Part shown: piece by piece, positions 34,693 to 41,908 of the stretch
Position numbering within the stretch: position 1 is the first letter of the stretch
How the letters are laid out: each line of letters begins with the position of its first letter
IMG/VR virus record: IMGVR_UViG_3300037189_024364
Coordinates: 106,319 to 170,318 of that record
DNA: 64,000 nucleotides
Source: a virus
Direction: 5' to 3' (one strand)
Program-made: the position numbers and the translations under genes
The notes under the pieces: generated by a model
The model's database searches: none
The model's input: the letters and a program-made list of their open reading frames with translations, nothing else
What the model was told of the DNA's origin: nothing

Positions 34693-34965
34693 ATGAACGC
34701 ACAAGAATTGCTCCTCGAGGGTGCTCCACTGGATGGTGCCCTGCGCCGCGGCTGGGTCCGCATACGCTATGTCAGGCTTGACGGCATGACACGGATCATG
34801 CTAGCCACCACCAACCCCCGGCTGTTCTCATACACCTATCGCCGGCCAGATCGCCGAGCAGCGATCAAGCGCAACATCATGGTCTGGGAACACAAGATCG
34901 GTTGGCGTGCGCTGCGTCGCAATCGGATATTGTCGTGGCAGGAAGCTGGACCAGTTTCCGGTTGA
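34693..34965 (+). CDS. SH3-barrel-type phage protein (DUF2693-like), paralog 1
   Basis: 90 aa from ATG 34693. VRIRYVRLDGMTRIMLATTN, LFSYTYRR, a VWEHKIGWRALR segment and RILSWQ align with the 58450-58683 protein (VRFVKADGSERQMLATTN, VWDIVKGEWRSIR, RVISWQ). That pattern is typical of small phage SH3 beta-barrel proteins (DUF2693), whose function is not established. This copy has an extra basic loop. No ribosome site. Confidence 0.7.
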   Translation: MNAQELLLEGAPLDGALRRGWVRIRYVRLDGMTRIMLATTNPRLFSYTYRRPDRRAAIKRNIMVWEHKIGWRALRRNRILSWQEAGPVSG

Positions 34966-35056
34966 CAGCGGCTGCTGACGTGCTATAGTAGGCACATAGG
35001 GCAGCGAGACACCGGGAGGACGCCGAAATCTCATGTTAATGTTGCGTGATCAAAAC
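34962..35056 (+). ncRNA. 95-bp promoter-RNA unit, copy 4
   Basis: TTGACA, 16 bp, TATAGT; block GGCAGCGAGACACCGGGAGG; the 3' hairpin is weaker than in other copies. Its -35 overlaps the stop of the 34693 gene. Confidence 0.5.
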
Positions 35057-35067
35057 GATCTTTTCGG

Positions 35068-35095
35068 TTGACTGCCGTCCAAATCCTGCTACAAT
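35068..35095 (+). promoter_or_regulatory. sigma70-type promoter
   Basis: TTGACT, 16 bp, TACAAT; drives the 35122 gene. Confidence 0.8.
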
Positions 35096-35121
35096 GGCAT
35101 CACTGAGCAAGGAGCAACTAA

Positions 35122-35445
35122 ATGGTTCTCACCGCTGAACTCATCCGCGAGAAGCTGCTGACGGACGATCGCTGGCTGGCCCGCGCACTGGTTGCGCTGA
35201 ATGATCGCCAGACCACTGACGAGCAGCGCGATGAGGTCACCCGCTACCACAACGAGCAGGGCTTCCGTCCCATGCACGCCAAGCGTGGCACCAGCATGGC
35301 ACGGTTCTACCTCAAGACGGGATTCCTCACCCCCAAGCAGCTGGCGTGGTGGCGGGCGCGCACCGACTCGGGCAAGACCCGCATCGAGATCTACGCTGGC
35401 CAGCTGAAGAAGGTAGCTGAGGCCAAGCAGGCCAAGGCTGCCTGA
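35122..35445 (+). CDS. conserved phage protein (107 aa)
   Basis: 107 aa, AAGGAG upstream of ATG 35122. LTAELIREKLLTDDRWLARA, RQTTDEQRDEV, GFRPMHAKRGTSMARFYLK and LTPKQLAWWR match a widely distributed phage protein of unknown function. Helical, basic C-terminus. Confidence 0.8.
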   Translation: MVLTAELIREKLLTDDRWLARALVALNDRQTTDEQRDEVTRYHNEQGFRPMHAKRGTSMARFYLKTGFLTPKQLAWWRARTDSGKTRIEIYAGQLKKVAEAKQAKAA

Positions 35446-35453
35446 GATTTCGG

Positions 35454-35481
35454 TAGACATCATCAAATACCGTGCTATACT
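35454..35481 (+). promoter_or_regulatory. sigma70-type promoter
   Basis: TAGACA, 16 bp, TATACT; a one-base change in the -35. Confidence 0.65.
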
Positions 35482-35505
35482 GCACGGGCAACAGAGGATA
35501 CGACA

Positions 35506-35949
35506 ATGCCCCGCAAGAGTGTTCCGGCTTTCGTCATCAACGTGCCGGTGAGCAAGGCCATGCTGGATCGTGCCATCGAGGCCAGCCTCTACGACATCGA
35601 CGACTTCGACGCCCAGCACTTCAAGGCCGCCGGCTTCACCAAGGCCAAGCTCAAGCAGGACCTGGCTGGCAATCCCGTCTTCATCCAGCGCATCACCCGG
35701 CAGATGGTCAAAAGCGCGCTGGACAGCATCGAGAACGAGATCCGCCACGGCGACATCGGCCACGGCGAGCACTCGCTGATCACCACCGCGACGCTGGCCC
35801 TGGAAAAGGCCGACCGCGAGGCCGCGGCACGTGACGAGGCCCGCTGGGAGGCGGCCCGCAAGGCCGAGAACGCCAAGGCCGCTGCCGATCGCATCAAGAA
35901 CGCCGCCAAGCTGCTCAAGGAAGCCGGCTACCAGGTCGTCAAGGCCTGA
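35506..35949 (+). CDS. hypothetical protein (147 aa)
   Basis: 147 aa, GAGGA upstream of ATG 35506. Starts MPRKSVPAFVINVPVSK; FKAAGFTKAKLKQDLAGN in the middle; a long Ala/Glu/Lys helix at the C-terminus (ARDEARWEAARKAENAKAA). Probably an extended coiled coil. Not recognised. Confidence 0.7.
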   Translation: MPRKSVPAFVINVPVSKAMLDRAIEASLYDIDDFDAQHFKAAGFTKAKLKQDLAGNPVFIQRITRQMVKSALDSIENEIRHGDIGHGEHSLITTATLALEKADREAAARDEARWEAARKAENAKAAADRIKNAAKLLKEAGYQVVKA

Positions 35950-35966
35950 ACTGCTCCGCAAGGGGA

Positions 35967-35995
35967 TTGACACAACCAGCTGCCCGTGCTAGAAC
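35967..35995 (+). promoter_or_regulatory. sigma70-type promoter with palindrome
   Basis: TTGACA, 17 bp, TAGAAC. GCTGCCCGTG before and CACGGGTAGC after pair with one G-T wobble. Confidence 0.7.
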
Positions 35996-36025
35996 ACACG
36001 GGTAGCAACGAAGGGACTGACAACA

Positions 36026-36367
36026 ATGGCAACCATGACCATCAACCGCGTCAAGGCCAAGACGACCGGCCTGCCCATCAAGCGTGCCAAGCCCGGTGAT
36101 ATCCGCCTGCTGGTGGATGTCAACAGCAAGGCCAACATGCGGGTCAAGCTGACGCGCCCCAAGGCCCGGCTCTGCGATGTGTTCCGCAACATCCAGATCG
36201 GTGAAAGCGTGTTCCTCGAGGGCTATACCAGCAACTACGTGGATCCGGACACCCGGCTCAAGTATCTGCGCACGCAGGGCTACTCCAAGAACAACTCCAT
36301 CGTGTGGACCGTGCGCAGCACCGAGGAGAACGGCATCAAGGGCGTGCGGGTCTACCGCGAGGGCTGA
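36026..36367 (+). CDS. small phage protein, IGESVF...GVRVYR type (113 aa)
   Basis: 113 aa from ATG 36026. IGESVFLEGYTSNYVD and ENGIKGVRVYREG at the C-terminus give the same layout as the 26451 protein, so the two are probably related. Basic N-terminus (VKAKTTGLPIKRAKPGD). Function unknown. Confidence 0.7.
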   Translation: MATMTINRVKAKTTGLPIKRAKPGDIRLLVDVNSKANMRVKLTRPKARLCDVFRNIQIGESVFLEGYTSNYVDPDTRLKYLRTQGYSKNNSIVWTVRSTEENGIKGVRVYREG

Positions 36368-36386
36368 TACCATCCGCTGCCCGTGC

Positions 36387-36392
36387 TAGCGT
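36387..36392 (+). promoter_or_regulatory. promoter -10 with palindrome, -35 missing
   Basis: TAGCGT in GTGCTAGCGT; arms GCTGCCCG (36376-36383) and CGGGCAGC (36394-36401) flank it. No TTGAC at the expected distance. Confidence 0.5.
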
Positions 36393-36421
36393 GCGGGCAG
36401 CACACCACACAGGAGAGACTG

Positions 36422-36649
36422 ATGAAGGCCTTTGGGCTTTCCGATCGCACCGCCCGCTTGATCCTTGAGGATCAGATCGACCTCTACGACATCCTGACGG
36501 ATCGCGAGGATCGCATCCAGCCAGGTGAGGACGTGCTGATCCAGGAGATGTACGACAGCATCGCCCAGGATCATCAGCTGCACCCCGACGACGACTTCGA
36601 GGAGATCCTCGAGATCATGATCGAACAAATCGAAGCCGATTTCGGCTAA
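36422..36649 (+). CDS. acidic protein (75 aa)
   Basis: 75 aa, AGGAGAG upstream of ATG 36422. Very acidic (DDDFEEILEIMIEQIEADFG), helical. Starts MKAFGLSDRTARLILED. Followed after 15 nt by a membrane protein gene. Not recognised. Confidence 0.65.
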   Translation: MKAFGLSDRTARLILEDQIDLYDILTDREDRIQPGEDVLIQEMYDSIAQDHQLHPDDDFEEILEIMIEQIEADFG

Positions 36650-36664
36650 AAGGAGAACTGACAA

Positions 36665-36886
36665 ATGGACGACGTTATCAAGGCCGTGATGGTGGTGGTG
36701 GTGGCCCTGGGAGCACTGGTGGGCATCAGCCTCTTGCTGAGCATCCCGGTGTGGTTGCTGTGGAATGGCTGCCTCGTGGGCGCCATCGACGGCGTGCGGG
36801 AGATCACCTGGCTGCAGAGCTGGGGCATCATGATCCTCTTTGGCTTTTTGTTCAAGAACACCTCGGTCAGCACCAACAAGAACTGA
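36665..36886 (+). CDS. small phage membrane protein (73 aa)
   Basis: 73 aa, AAGGAG upstream of ATG 36665. Two or three hydrophobic segments; LSIPVWLLWNGCLVGAI and ITWLQSWGIMILFGFLF match a common small phage membrane protein whose role I do not know. Confidence 0.7.
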   Translation: MDDVIKAVMVVVVALGALVGISLLLSIPVWLLWNGCLVGAIDGVREITWLQSWGIMILFGFLFKNTSVSTNKN

Positions 36887-36889
36887 ACC

Positions 36890-36905
36890 GGTCCCCGCAG
36901 GGGTT
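36890..36905 (+). repeat. 16-bp motif GGTCCCCGCAGGGGTT
   Basis: Exact copy overlapping the start of the promoter at 36904. Confidence 0.8.
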
Positions 36906-36931
36906 GACGCAAGCTCCGCCCGTGCTATAAT
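36904..36931 (+). promoter_or_regulatory. sigma70-type promoter with palindrome
   Basis: TTGACG, 16 bp, TATAAT. Arms GCCCGTGC (36918-36925) and GCACGGGC (36932-36939) enclose exactly the -10 hexamer. Confidence 0.9.
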
Positions 36932-36967
36932 GCACGGGCAACAGCAACACAGCAACGGAACACAGCA

Positions 36968-37390
36968 ATGGCAACTCGCAGCACGATTTCCATCCGCAAC
37001 GCTGACGGCAGCTATACCGGCATCTATTGCCACTGGGACGGCTATCTCGAGAACAACGGTCGCATCCTCAGCGAGCACTACACCGACGAGGAGAAGATCC
37101 ACCAGCTGATGGCGCTGGGCAGCCTCTCCAGCCTCGCTCCCGAGATCGGCACCAAGCACGACTTCGACGCTGCTCCCCGGGGCGAGTGCAATGCCTATGG
37201 TCGGGACCGCGGCGAGACGAACGTTGCGGCCGTGACCCGGCCCACCTTCCAGGCGCTGCGGGACAGCCTCTGCGAGGAATACAACTACCTCTGGGAAGAC
37301 GGTGCATGGAAGGTGGAATGCTACTCCACCAACGATCGCTTCGTCACGCTGGAGATGGCCGCTCGCTTGCAGGCGGCTGACGCGGAATAA
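36968..37390 (+). CDS. conserved phage protein, MATRSTI family (140 aa)
   Basis: 140 aa, ribosome site ACGGA upstream of ATG 36968. MATRSTISIRNADGS, YTGIYCHWDGYLENNG, RILSEHY, and LMALGSLSSL match a very widespread phage and bacterial protein of unknown function. Length as usual. Confidence 0.85.
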   Translation: MATRSTISIRNADGSYTGIYCHWDGYLENNGRILSEHYTDEEKIHQLMALGSLSSLAPEIGTKHDFDAAPRGECNAYGRDRGETNVAAVTRPTFQALRDSLCEEYNYLWEDGAWKVECYSTNDRFVTLEMAARLQAADAE

Positions 37391-37406
37391 GGTCCCCGCA
37401 GGGGTT
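37391..37406 (+). repeat. 16-bp motif GGTCCCCGCAGGGGTT
   Basis: Exact copy overlapping the start of the promoter at 37405. Confidence 0.8.
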
Positions 37407-37432
37407 GACACGGCCCGGGCATGTGCTATAAT
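37405..37432 (+). promoter_or_regulatory. sigma70-type promoter with palindrome
   Basis: TTGACA, 16 bp, TATAAT. Arms GCCCGGGCA (37413-37421) and TGCCCGGGC (37432-37440). Confidence 0.9.
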
Positions 37433-37458
37433 GCCCGGGCAACAAAGGAGTTGATGCG

Positions 37459-37779
37459 ATGACGGAACTGGTTTCCAAGGCGGTGCTGCGCGCCGCGGTC
37501 ATGGAGCTGAGCGGGAACACATACATCTACAGCACCGCAAACCTCAAGAGCACCGACGAGTACCGCATGAGCCTCGGCTGGCACGGCGGATATCGCAACA
37601 AGCGGTTCTCCGACGTGGCACAAGCCCACTGGGATGACTGCAACCATCGCCGCGATCAGCTGATCCTTCGGCTGGAGGACAGGTTCCCCCAGCTACGTGG
37701 ACAGGTACGCGGTACCTACCACATCGCCAGCGGCATTTACCTCAGCCTGCGGGTAGACAACAGGGTGTTGACCCGTTAA
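37459..37779 (+). CDS. hypothetical protein (106 aa)
   Basis: 106 aa, AAAGGAG upstream of ATG 37459. Starts MTELVSKAVLRAAVMEL; includes YRMSLGWHGGYRNKRF and CNHRRDQLILRLEDRFP, ending LSLRVDNRVLTR. Not recognised. Confidence 0.65.
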   Translation: MTELVSKAVLRAAVMELSGNTYIYSTANLKSTDEYRMSLGWHGGYRNKRFSDVAQAHWDDCNHRRDQLILRLEDRFPQLRGQVRGTYHIASGIYLSLRVDNRVLTR

Positions 37780-37786
37780 AAAGCGG

Positions 37787-37814
37787 TTGACAGAGAATCA
37801 ACCCGTGCTATAAT
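37787..37814 (+). promoter_or_regulatory. sigma70-type promoter with palindrome
   Basis: TTGACA, 16 bp, TATAAT. Arms ACCCGTGC (37801-37808) and GCACGGGT (37815-37822); compared with 36904 both outer bases changed together. Confidence 0.9.
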
Positions 37815-37852
37815 GCACGGGTAAGCGCAACACAAACACAGACGAGGCCAAC

Positions 37853-38479
37853 ATGCCCAATTGGTGCCAGAACGTTGTTACCTTCACGCACGAGGATCCC
37901 GAGATGATCCGGCGCGTGGTCGCCGGATACACGGGCGAGGGGCTGCTTTCGGAATTCCTTCCCATCCCCGACCGGCTGGTCAACACCATGGCCGGTAGCT
38001 ATGGGTTTGACGACCCGCGGCAGGCAGAGCTGGAGCAGAAGGAGCAGGACAACCTCCGGGACTTCGGCCACAAGAACTGGTATGACTGGGCGGTGGCCAA
38101 CTGGGGCACCAAGTGGGACATCACCGCTGAGAACAACGGCGAGCCCACCATCGGCGACGACGGCCTCAGCGTGCAGTTCTCCTTTGACAGCGCATGGAGC
38201 CCGCCCATGGGTGCCTACGAGAAGATGGAAGAGATGGGCTTTGCCGTCGACGCGTTCTACTACGAGCCCGGCTGCGCCTTCTGCGGGCGTTACACGAACG
38301 GCATCGATGATTACTACGATATCCGGGGCACCGCTGACGAGGTCGAGCGGGATATCCCGGCAGAGATCGACGAGATGTTTGCCATCGTCGAGAACATGGC
38401 CAACTGGGAGGCCGAGGAGGCCGAATGGAACGCCAAGGAACAGGCAAACAACATGACTATCGAAAAGGAACAGGACTAA
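37853..38479 (+). CDS. Api92-like protein (DUF1281 family)
   Basis: 208 aa. Starts MPNWCQNVVTF, the hallmark of the API92/YubB-like family with a ferredoxin-like N-terminal domain. Further matches: WYDWAVANWGTKWD, the segment VQFSFDSAWSPPMGAYEKM and AFCGRYTNGIDDYY. These proteins are common on phages and conjugative plasmids; the function is not known. A charged C-terminal tail (EEAEWNAKEQANN) is added here. Confidence 0.85.
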   Translation: MPNWCQNVVTFTHEDPEMIRRVVAGYTGEGLLSEFLPIPDRLVNTMAGSYGFDDPRQAELEQKEQDNLRDFGHKNWYDWAVANWGTKWDITAENNGEPTIGDDGLSVQFSFDSAWSPPMGAYEKMEEMGFAVDAFYYEPGCAFCGRYTNGIDDYYDIRGTADEVERDIPAEIDEMFAIVENMANWEAEEAEWNAKEQANNMTIEKEQD

Positions 38480-38634
38480 TGCGTTACATGAGCCTCGAAC
38501 AGGTCCAGCAGGTCGCCGAAACCCATGCGGCGTTCCTCGAACGCCAGCTGGATCGGGGTCGCATCACTGATGCTGCCTACGAGGACGAGCTGCGCGAACT
38601 GAACCGCTGGTATAAGCGGCACAGCAACCACTGA
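38479..38634 (+). CDS. small helical protein (51 aa)
   Basis: 51 aa, MRYMSLEQVQQVAETHAAF to RWYKRHSNH. Its ATG shares one base with the preceding stop, so translation is probably coupled. Helical, basic C-terminus. Not recognised. Confidence 0.6.
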   Translation: MRYMSLEQVQQVAETHAAFLERQLDRGRITDAAYEDELRELNRWYKRHSNH

Positions 38635-38638
38635 GAGG

Positions 38639-38666
38639 TTGACACGGTTGCAGGGCCTAGTATAAT
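38639..38666 (+). promoter_or_regulatory. sigma70-type promoter with palindrome
   Basis: TTGACA, 16 bp, TATAAT. Arms GTTGCAGGG (38647-38655) and CCCTGCAAC (38669-38677). Confidence 0.9.
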
Positions 38667-38692
38667 GACCCTGCAACAACGGAGCAGACAAG

Positions 38693-38854
38693 ATGAACAA
38701 CAAACGGATGGCAGCCAAGCTCAAGGAACTCGATGAGGCGGCTGCGCGAGTGGCCGAGCTGGAAAAAGAGTTTGATCTAGGCAACCTAGCTCATCGCATC
38801 AGCCAAGCACGGGTTGAGATCGTGGATAAGATCGGACGCAAGGACGAAAAATAG
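38693..38854 (+). CDS. small coiled-coil protein (53 aa)
   Basis: 53 aa, ACGGAG upstream of ATG 38693. MNNKRMAAKLKELDEAAARV then ELEKEFDLG: a probable coiled coil ending in a basic tail (KIGRKDEK). Frame read from the sequence. Not recognised. Confidence 0.6.
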   Translation: MNNKRMAAKLKELDEAAARVAELEKEFDLGNLAHRISQARVEIVDKIGRKDEK

Positions 38855-38866
38855 CCGGTATTTTGG

Positions 38867-38894
38867 TTGACTACTAACAAACTTGTGCTATAGT
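38867..38894 (+). promoter_or_regulatory. sigma70-type promoter
   Basis: TTGACT, 16 bp, TATAGT; drives the 38921 gene. Confidence 0.75.
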
Positions 38895-38920
38895 TCACGG
38901 GCAACATAGGGAGCATGCAG

Positions 38921-39214
38921 ATGGCACGCTTGATCGACTACATTCCAGAAGTGATCTACGAGGTGCAGCAGGCTGGTGAGATCAACCAGACCGAACTCAC
39001 CGAGGCGGTGTGGGGCACCAGCGGACGAGGCAACACCTCGCTGACCACGATCCTCTTCCCCGAGATGGTGGATCGTGGCTACCTCACCATGCGTAAGGCC
39101 GGCAGGGCCAAGCTGTTCTCGGTGACCCAGCGTGGGCTGGACAAGATGGCGGCGATGTGCCAAGCACGCAGCTACACGGTGGAAGAATCCCGCAAGCCCG
39201 TGGAATTTGGTTGA
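38921..39214 (+). CDS. putative winged-helix DNA-binding protein (97 aa)
   Basis: 97 aa, GGGAG upstream of ATG 38921. The pattern EVQQAGEINQTELTEAVWG, TTILFPEMVDRGYLTMRKAG, AKLFSVTQRGLDKM has the helix-helix-wing order of winged-helix (MarR/PadR-like) regulators, where the last part is the wing and dimer helix. It could regulate phage early promoters or host genes. The fold is inferred from pattern only. Confidence 0.65.
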   Translation: MARLIDYIPEVIYEVQQAGEINQTELTEAVWGTSGRGNTSLTTILFPEMVDRGYLTMRKAGRAKLFSVTQRGLDKMAAMCQARSYTVEESRKPVEFG

Positions 39215-39238
39215 CGGCATCCCTGCCCGTGCTATAAT
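39211..39238 (+). promoter_or_regulatory. sigma70-type promoter
   Basis: TTGACG, 16 bp, TATAAT; the -35 overlaps the stop codon of the 38921 gene. Confidence 0.85.
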
Positions 39239-39263
39239 GGCCCTGCAAGCAAAGGAGCACACA

Positions 39264-39584
39264 ATGCTGACGCGCAATGAATACATGGCGAATTCGCAGA
39301 ATCTGCACCGCACCTACTACGCCCAGTTCGTGACTCCCGGTATCTTCCACATGGTGGAACGCCGCTTCACCGCCGAGCGGTTGGTGAATTGCAGCGATCA
39401 GCTCTGGTTCAACACCATACCACTGAATCAGTGGGACCAGCTGATGCCGTGTGTGGGCATGATGGTCAACCGCGTGCTGATGCGCGAGCTCGGCGAAGGC
39501 TGGAGCCTCGGTACCAGTGTCTGCATCCTCAAGGAAGCGGCACGCCAGGTGGTGGAGAACCACTGGAGCATGGCAGCGGCCTAA
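39264..39584 (+). CDS. hypothetical protein (106 aa)
   Basis: 106 aa, AAAGGAG upstream of ATG 39264. FVTPGIFHMVERRFTAERL, PLNQWDQLM and the C-terminal CILKEAARQVVENHW suggest a compact helical fold. I have seen similar phage proteins but cannot name the family. Confidence 0.7.
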   Translation: MLTRNEYMANSQNLHRTYYAQFVTPGIFHMVERRFTAERLVNCSDQLWFNTIPLNQWDQLMPCVGMMVNRVLMRELGEGWSLGTSVCILKEAARQVVENHWSMAAA

Positions 39585-39590
39585 CGTCAA

Positions 39591-39619
39591 TTGACACACT
39601 CGGAGTGGCATGCTATGTT
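39591..39619 (+). promoter_or_regulatory. sigma70-type promoter
   Basis: TTGACA, 17 bp, TATGTT; drives the 39646 gene. Confidence 0.8.
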
Positions 39620-39645
39620 GCTCCTGCAACGAAGGGAACACGCAA

Positions 39646-39879
39646 ATGGTCTATCGTGAATACACTCGCAAGCTGATGGAAGCCATCCAGGAAGGCGTGC
39701 TCGATCGCGACACGGTGATCAATGCTGCCCTGAGCTATCTCAGCGAGGCCGAGGTCAAGGACATGTGCGAGGCCAATGGCTTCTTCGAAGACGAGGAGGA
39801 GGAGGCTGAAGAAGAGGCAGAGAGCGAGGAGGATCTCCTCAACAATCCCAACTATGTGGGCAGCCGACATCACTACTAA
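39646..39879 (+). CDS. acidic-tail protein (77 aa)
   Basis: 77 aa, AAGGGAAC upstream of ATG 39646. The N-terminal 48 residues look like a small helical domain (ALSYLSEAEVKDMCEANG), followed by an almost pure Glu/Asp run (EDEEEEAEEEAESEEDL). The layout suggests a protein that binds a basic partner. Not recognised. Confidence 0.7.
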   Translation: MVYREYTRKLMEAIQEGVLDRDTVINAALSYLSEAEVKDMCEANGFFEDEEEEAEEEAESEEDLLNNPNYVGSRHHY

Positions 39880-39885
39880 TTTCGG

Positions 39886-39913
39886 TTGACGTCAACGCAA
39901 TGCCTGCTACACT
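39886..39913 (+). promoter_or_regulatory. sigma70-type promoter with palindrome
   Basis: TTGACG, 16 bp, TACACT. TGCCTGC and GCAGGCA enclose the -10. Confidence 0.75.
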
Positions 39914-39939
39914 GCGCAGGCAACAAGGGAATCAGCAAC

Positions 39940-40209
39940 ATGTGCAAGCGTGAGCCTTTGAAGAACGTGATCCTCGGCGTGGTTGATGACTGGATCGGCC
40001 AATGCAACGACGACATCAACCACAGTCTCGAGCAGTTGCTCGAGCCAAATGTCGAGCGTAATCTGCGTGAAATTTACGATCGCAAGATCCAGCTGACGCG
40101 ATTCAGGCTGGCAATCGGCCAGGGTATCCACACCGGCAGCAAGGCCTACAGCCGAGAAATGCTCAGCGAGGTGGTAGACTTCATCTTTGAAATGGATGCC
40201 AGCATATAA
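39940..40209 (+). CDS. hypothetical protein (89 aa)
   Basis: 89 aa from ATG 39940. MCKREPLKNVILGVVDDW, LEQLLEPNVERNLREIYD; helical. Not recognised. Confidence 0.65.
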   Translation: MCKREPLKNVILGVVDDWIGQCNDDINHSLEQLLEPNVERNLREIYDRKIQLTRFRLAIGQGIHTGSKAYSREMLSEVVDFIFEMDASI

Positions 40210-40224
40210 CCCGATACCTCGGGG

Positions 40225-40343
40225 TTGACAGGGTACCGGGAGCATGCTATGTTCCCGGTACGACGTTGCACCAGCCGATCGGCATCGCAGCACACGCCAT
40301 GCGCGGACCGAGTCCTGACGCCGACGTTGCAACAGCGCAACGA
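40225..40343 (+). ncRNA. diverged relative of the 95-bp promoter-RNA unit
   Basis: Promoter TTGACA, 17 bp, TATGTT with perfect arms GTACCGGGA (40233-40241) and TCCCGGTAC (40253-40261). Downstream, 25 nt from 40307 align without gaps to the 3' part of the six main copies (CCTGAC, then GTTGC), followed by hairpin CGTTGC/GCAACG (40325-40342). No convincing gene follows. Confidence 0.4.
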
Positions 40344-40374
40344 TAAATTCTCCGGCCATTTCGAAAGATTTTGG

Positions 40375-40402
40375 TTGACGGTAATGGTAGCCGTGCTACA
40401 AT
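40375..40402 (+). promoter_or_regulatory. sigma70-type promoter
   Basis: TTGACG, 16 bp, TACAAT; drives the 40430 gene. Confidence 0.85.
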
Positions 40403-40429
40403 GCCCTGGCAACGAAGGGAGCATGCAAC

Positions 40430-40669
40430 ATGCGTTATACCACGAAGCTGGTCGAGGATGTCAACCGCGTTCGCCGGCTGTTCAACGAGACCCTGCTGGA
40501 TGCCAGCAATCTCAGCCGGGGTGATGTCAGCACGCTGCTGGATCAGATCGAAACCAAGCTGAGCCCGGAGAATCTCACCTGTGACGGTGAGCTGAGCCGT
40601 GCCAAGGTGGCCCAGCGCCGCAAGATGCTGGAGGGTGCGCGCAGCGAGCTGGAAAAGATCGCTGCTTGA
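40430..40669 (+). CDS. helical protein (79 aa)
   Basis: 79 aa, GGGAG upstream of ATG 40430. MRYTTKLVEDVNRVRRLFN, SRGDVSTLLDQIETKLSP; charged and helical throughout, probably a coiled coil. Not recognised. Confidence 0.65.
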   Translation: MRYTTKLVEDVNRVRRLFNETLLDASNLSRGDVSTLLDQIETKLSPENLTCDGELSRAKVAQRRKMLEGARSELEKIAA

Positions 40670-40681
40670 TGAACTTTTCGG

Positions 40682-40756
40682 TAGACGCGCACCAAAACGG
40701 TGCTAACATACCGATGTTGGGCAAGGTTGGTGCTGAAAACAAAAGGCAGCACCAAC
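40682..40756 (+). other. promoter plus 10-bp hairpin, possible small RNA
   Basis: TAGACG, 16 bp, TAACAT, then GTTGGTGCTG (40726-40735) paired with CAGCACCAAC (40747-40756) around an A-rich loop. A 22-codon frame starts at 40714 but lacks a ribosome site. Likely a short noncoding transcript between two genes. Confidence 0.4.
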
Positions 40757-40778
40757 TGAGCAAGACGAAACTTTTTGG

Positions 40779-40806
40779 TTGACGCGGCGTAGCATGGTGC
40801 TACAAT
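40779..40806 (+). promoter_or_regulatory. sigma70-type promoter
   Basis: TTGACG, 16 bp, TACAAT, with an unusually long leader (about 60 nt) before the 40875 gene. Confidence 0.8.
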
Positions 40807-40874
40807 GCGGGTGTTGAAACAGAGCGCTAGGCGAGCATTGGGCAAGCAAGCGCAACGGACAAGGGACTGAACAC

Positions 40875-41210
40875 ATGGAAAAGACCTTTACCATCGCTGG
40901 CCTCACCACCCTGAACGGTGTGAAGACCTTCCGCTTTGCCAACGGCAAGCTGAACCTGCGCGTGAACATGCTCAATCACTTCGGGCACACGGACATCAAC
41001 CTCGTGGAGCTGCCCAAGGCGATGACCAAGGTGCAGGCCACCACCTGGGTGCTGCAGAACATCAAGGGTGCCAAGAGCGCGGTGATCCCCACCCGCGCCG
41101 CGGACAAGACCGTGAAGAACGACGTGTTGCTGGCGGCGGAGAAGAAGGCCGCTGCGGTGGCCAAGGCGCGTGCCACCCGCGAGGCCAAGAAGGTCGCCGT
41201 GGAGGCCTAA
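40875..41210 (+). CDS. FRFANG family protein, paralog 3
   Basis: 111 aa, AAGGGAC upstream of ATG 40875. FTIAGLTTLNGVKTFRFANG and FGHTDINLVELPKAM are the family core; ends in a basic Ala-rich helix. Next to paralog 4, so a likely tandem duplication. Confidence 0.75.
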   Translation: MEKTFTIAGLTTLNGVKTFRFANGKLNLRVNMLNHFGHTDINLVELPKAMTKVQATTWVLQNIKGAKSAVIPTRAADKTVKNDVLLAAEKKAAAVAKARATREAKKVAVEA

Positions 41211-41224
41211 GGCCAAAAAAACAC

Positions 41225-41252
41225 TTGACAGGTCCACATGCTGTGCTAGCGT
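41225..41252 (+). promoter_or_regulatory. sigma70-type promoter
   Basis: TTGACA, 16 bp, TAGCGT; drives the 41283 gene. Confidence 0.7.
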
Positions 41253-41282
41253 GCGGACACGAGAAACAGAGAAAGGATGCAT

Positions 41283-41798
41283 ATGAGCAAGCTTTTTACC
41301 ATCGCTGGTACCAGCACGCTGAATGGGACCAACACCTTCCGCTTTGCCACCGGTAAGGTCAACGTGCGAGTTGCCAAGCTCAAGAGGCACGGGCACACGG
41401 ACGTGGATCTCATCCAGCTGCCTGGCTCGATGAGCAAGGAGGACGCCGTGGCGTTCCTGGTCAACCAAGGGCGTGATGCGGTGATCCCCACCAATCGCAA
41501 GACCGGCCCGGTGGAGCTGAGCGACGAGCAGAAGGCCGCTGCTGCTGAGGCTGCCCGCAAGGCGGAGTTCACGCGGCGCATGGCGGAAGCGCGTGCTGCC
41601 AAGCGTGCTGCCCGTGTTGCTGCGCAGGACGAGAACTATCTCGCCGCGCTGACGGGAGGTGAGCAGGTCGAGGTGCCCGATGCGGACACCACGCCGGCGG
41701 TGGTCACCGCCGAGGACGAGGCTGCTGCGGTGGCTGCTGCCGACGAGCTGCTGGCGGTGTTGGGTGCTGACGCTGAGCAAGAAGCAAACGAGGCCTAA
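41283..41798 (+). CDS. FRFANG family protein, paralog 4
   Basis: 171 aa from ATG 41283 (AAAGGA 5 nt upstream; ATG 41277 is in frame). FTIAGTSTLNGTNTFRFATG, HGHTDVDLIQLPGSM form the shared domain. The C-terminal 90 residues are Ala/Glu-rich helix. Followed by a classic terminator at 41876. Confidence 0.75.
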   Translation: MSKLFTIAGTSTLNGTNTFRFATGKVNVRVAKLKRHGHTDVDLIQLPGSMSKEDAVAFLVNQGRDAVIPTNRKTGPVELSDEQKAAAAEAARKAEFTRRMAEARAAKRAARVAAQDENYLAALTGGEQVEVPDADTTPAVVTAEDEAAAVAAADELLAVLGADAEQEANEA

Positions 41799-41875
41799 GG
41801 GCCGAGGTGGTGCAGGCAGGGTGATGAACCCATAAGCCCTGCGATGCGCGTTTTGGTTCATTTTGTGAAACTTGG

Positions 41876-41907
41876 CCCACCGGGAAGTTCGTCCCGGTGG
41901 GTTTTTT
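41876..41907 (+). terminator. rho-independent terminator
   Basis: CCCACCGGG (41876-41884) and CCCGGTGGG (41893-41901), 8-nt loop, then six T. The best textbook terminator in the window. Confidence 0.9.
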
Positions 41908-41908
41908 C

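Noticed and set aside
40714-40782. 22-codon ORF in the 40682 transcript
   Set aside because: No ribosome site, overlaps the next promoter, and a 10-bp hairpin occupies most of it.
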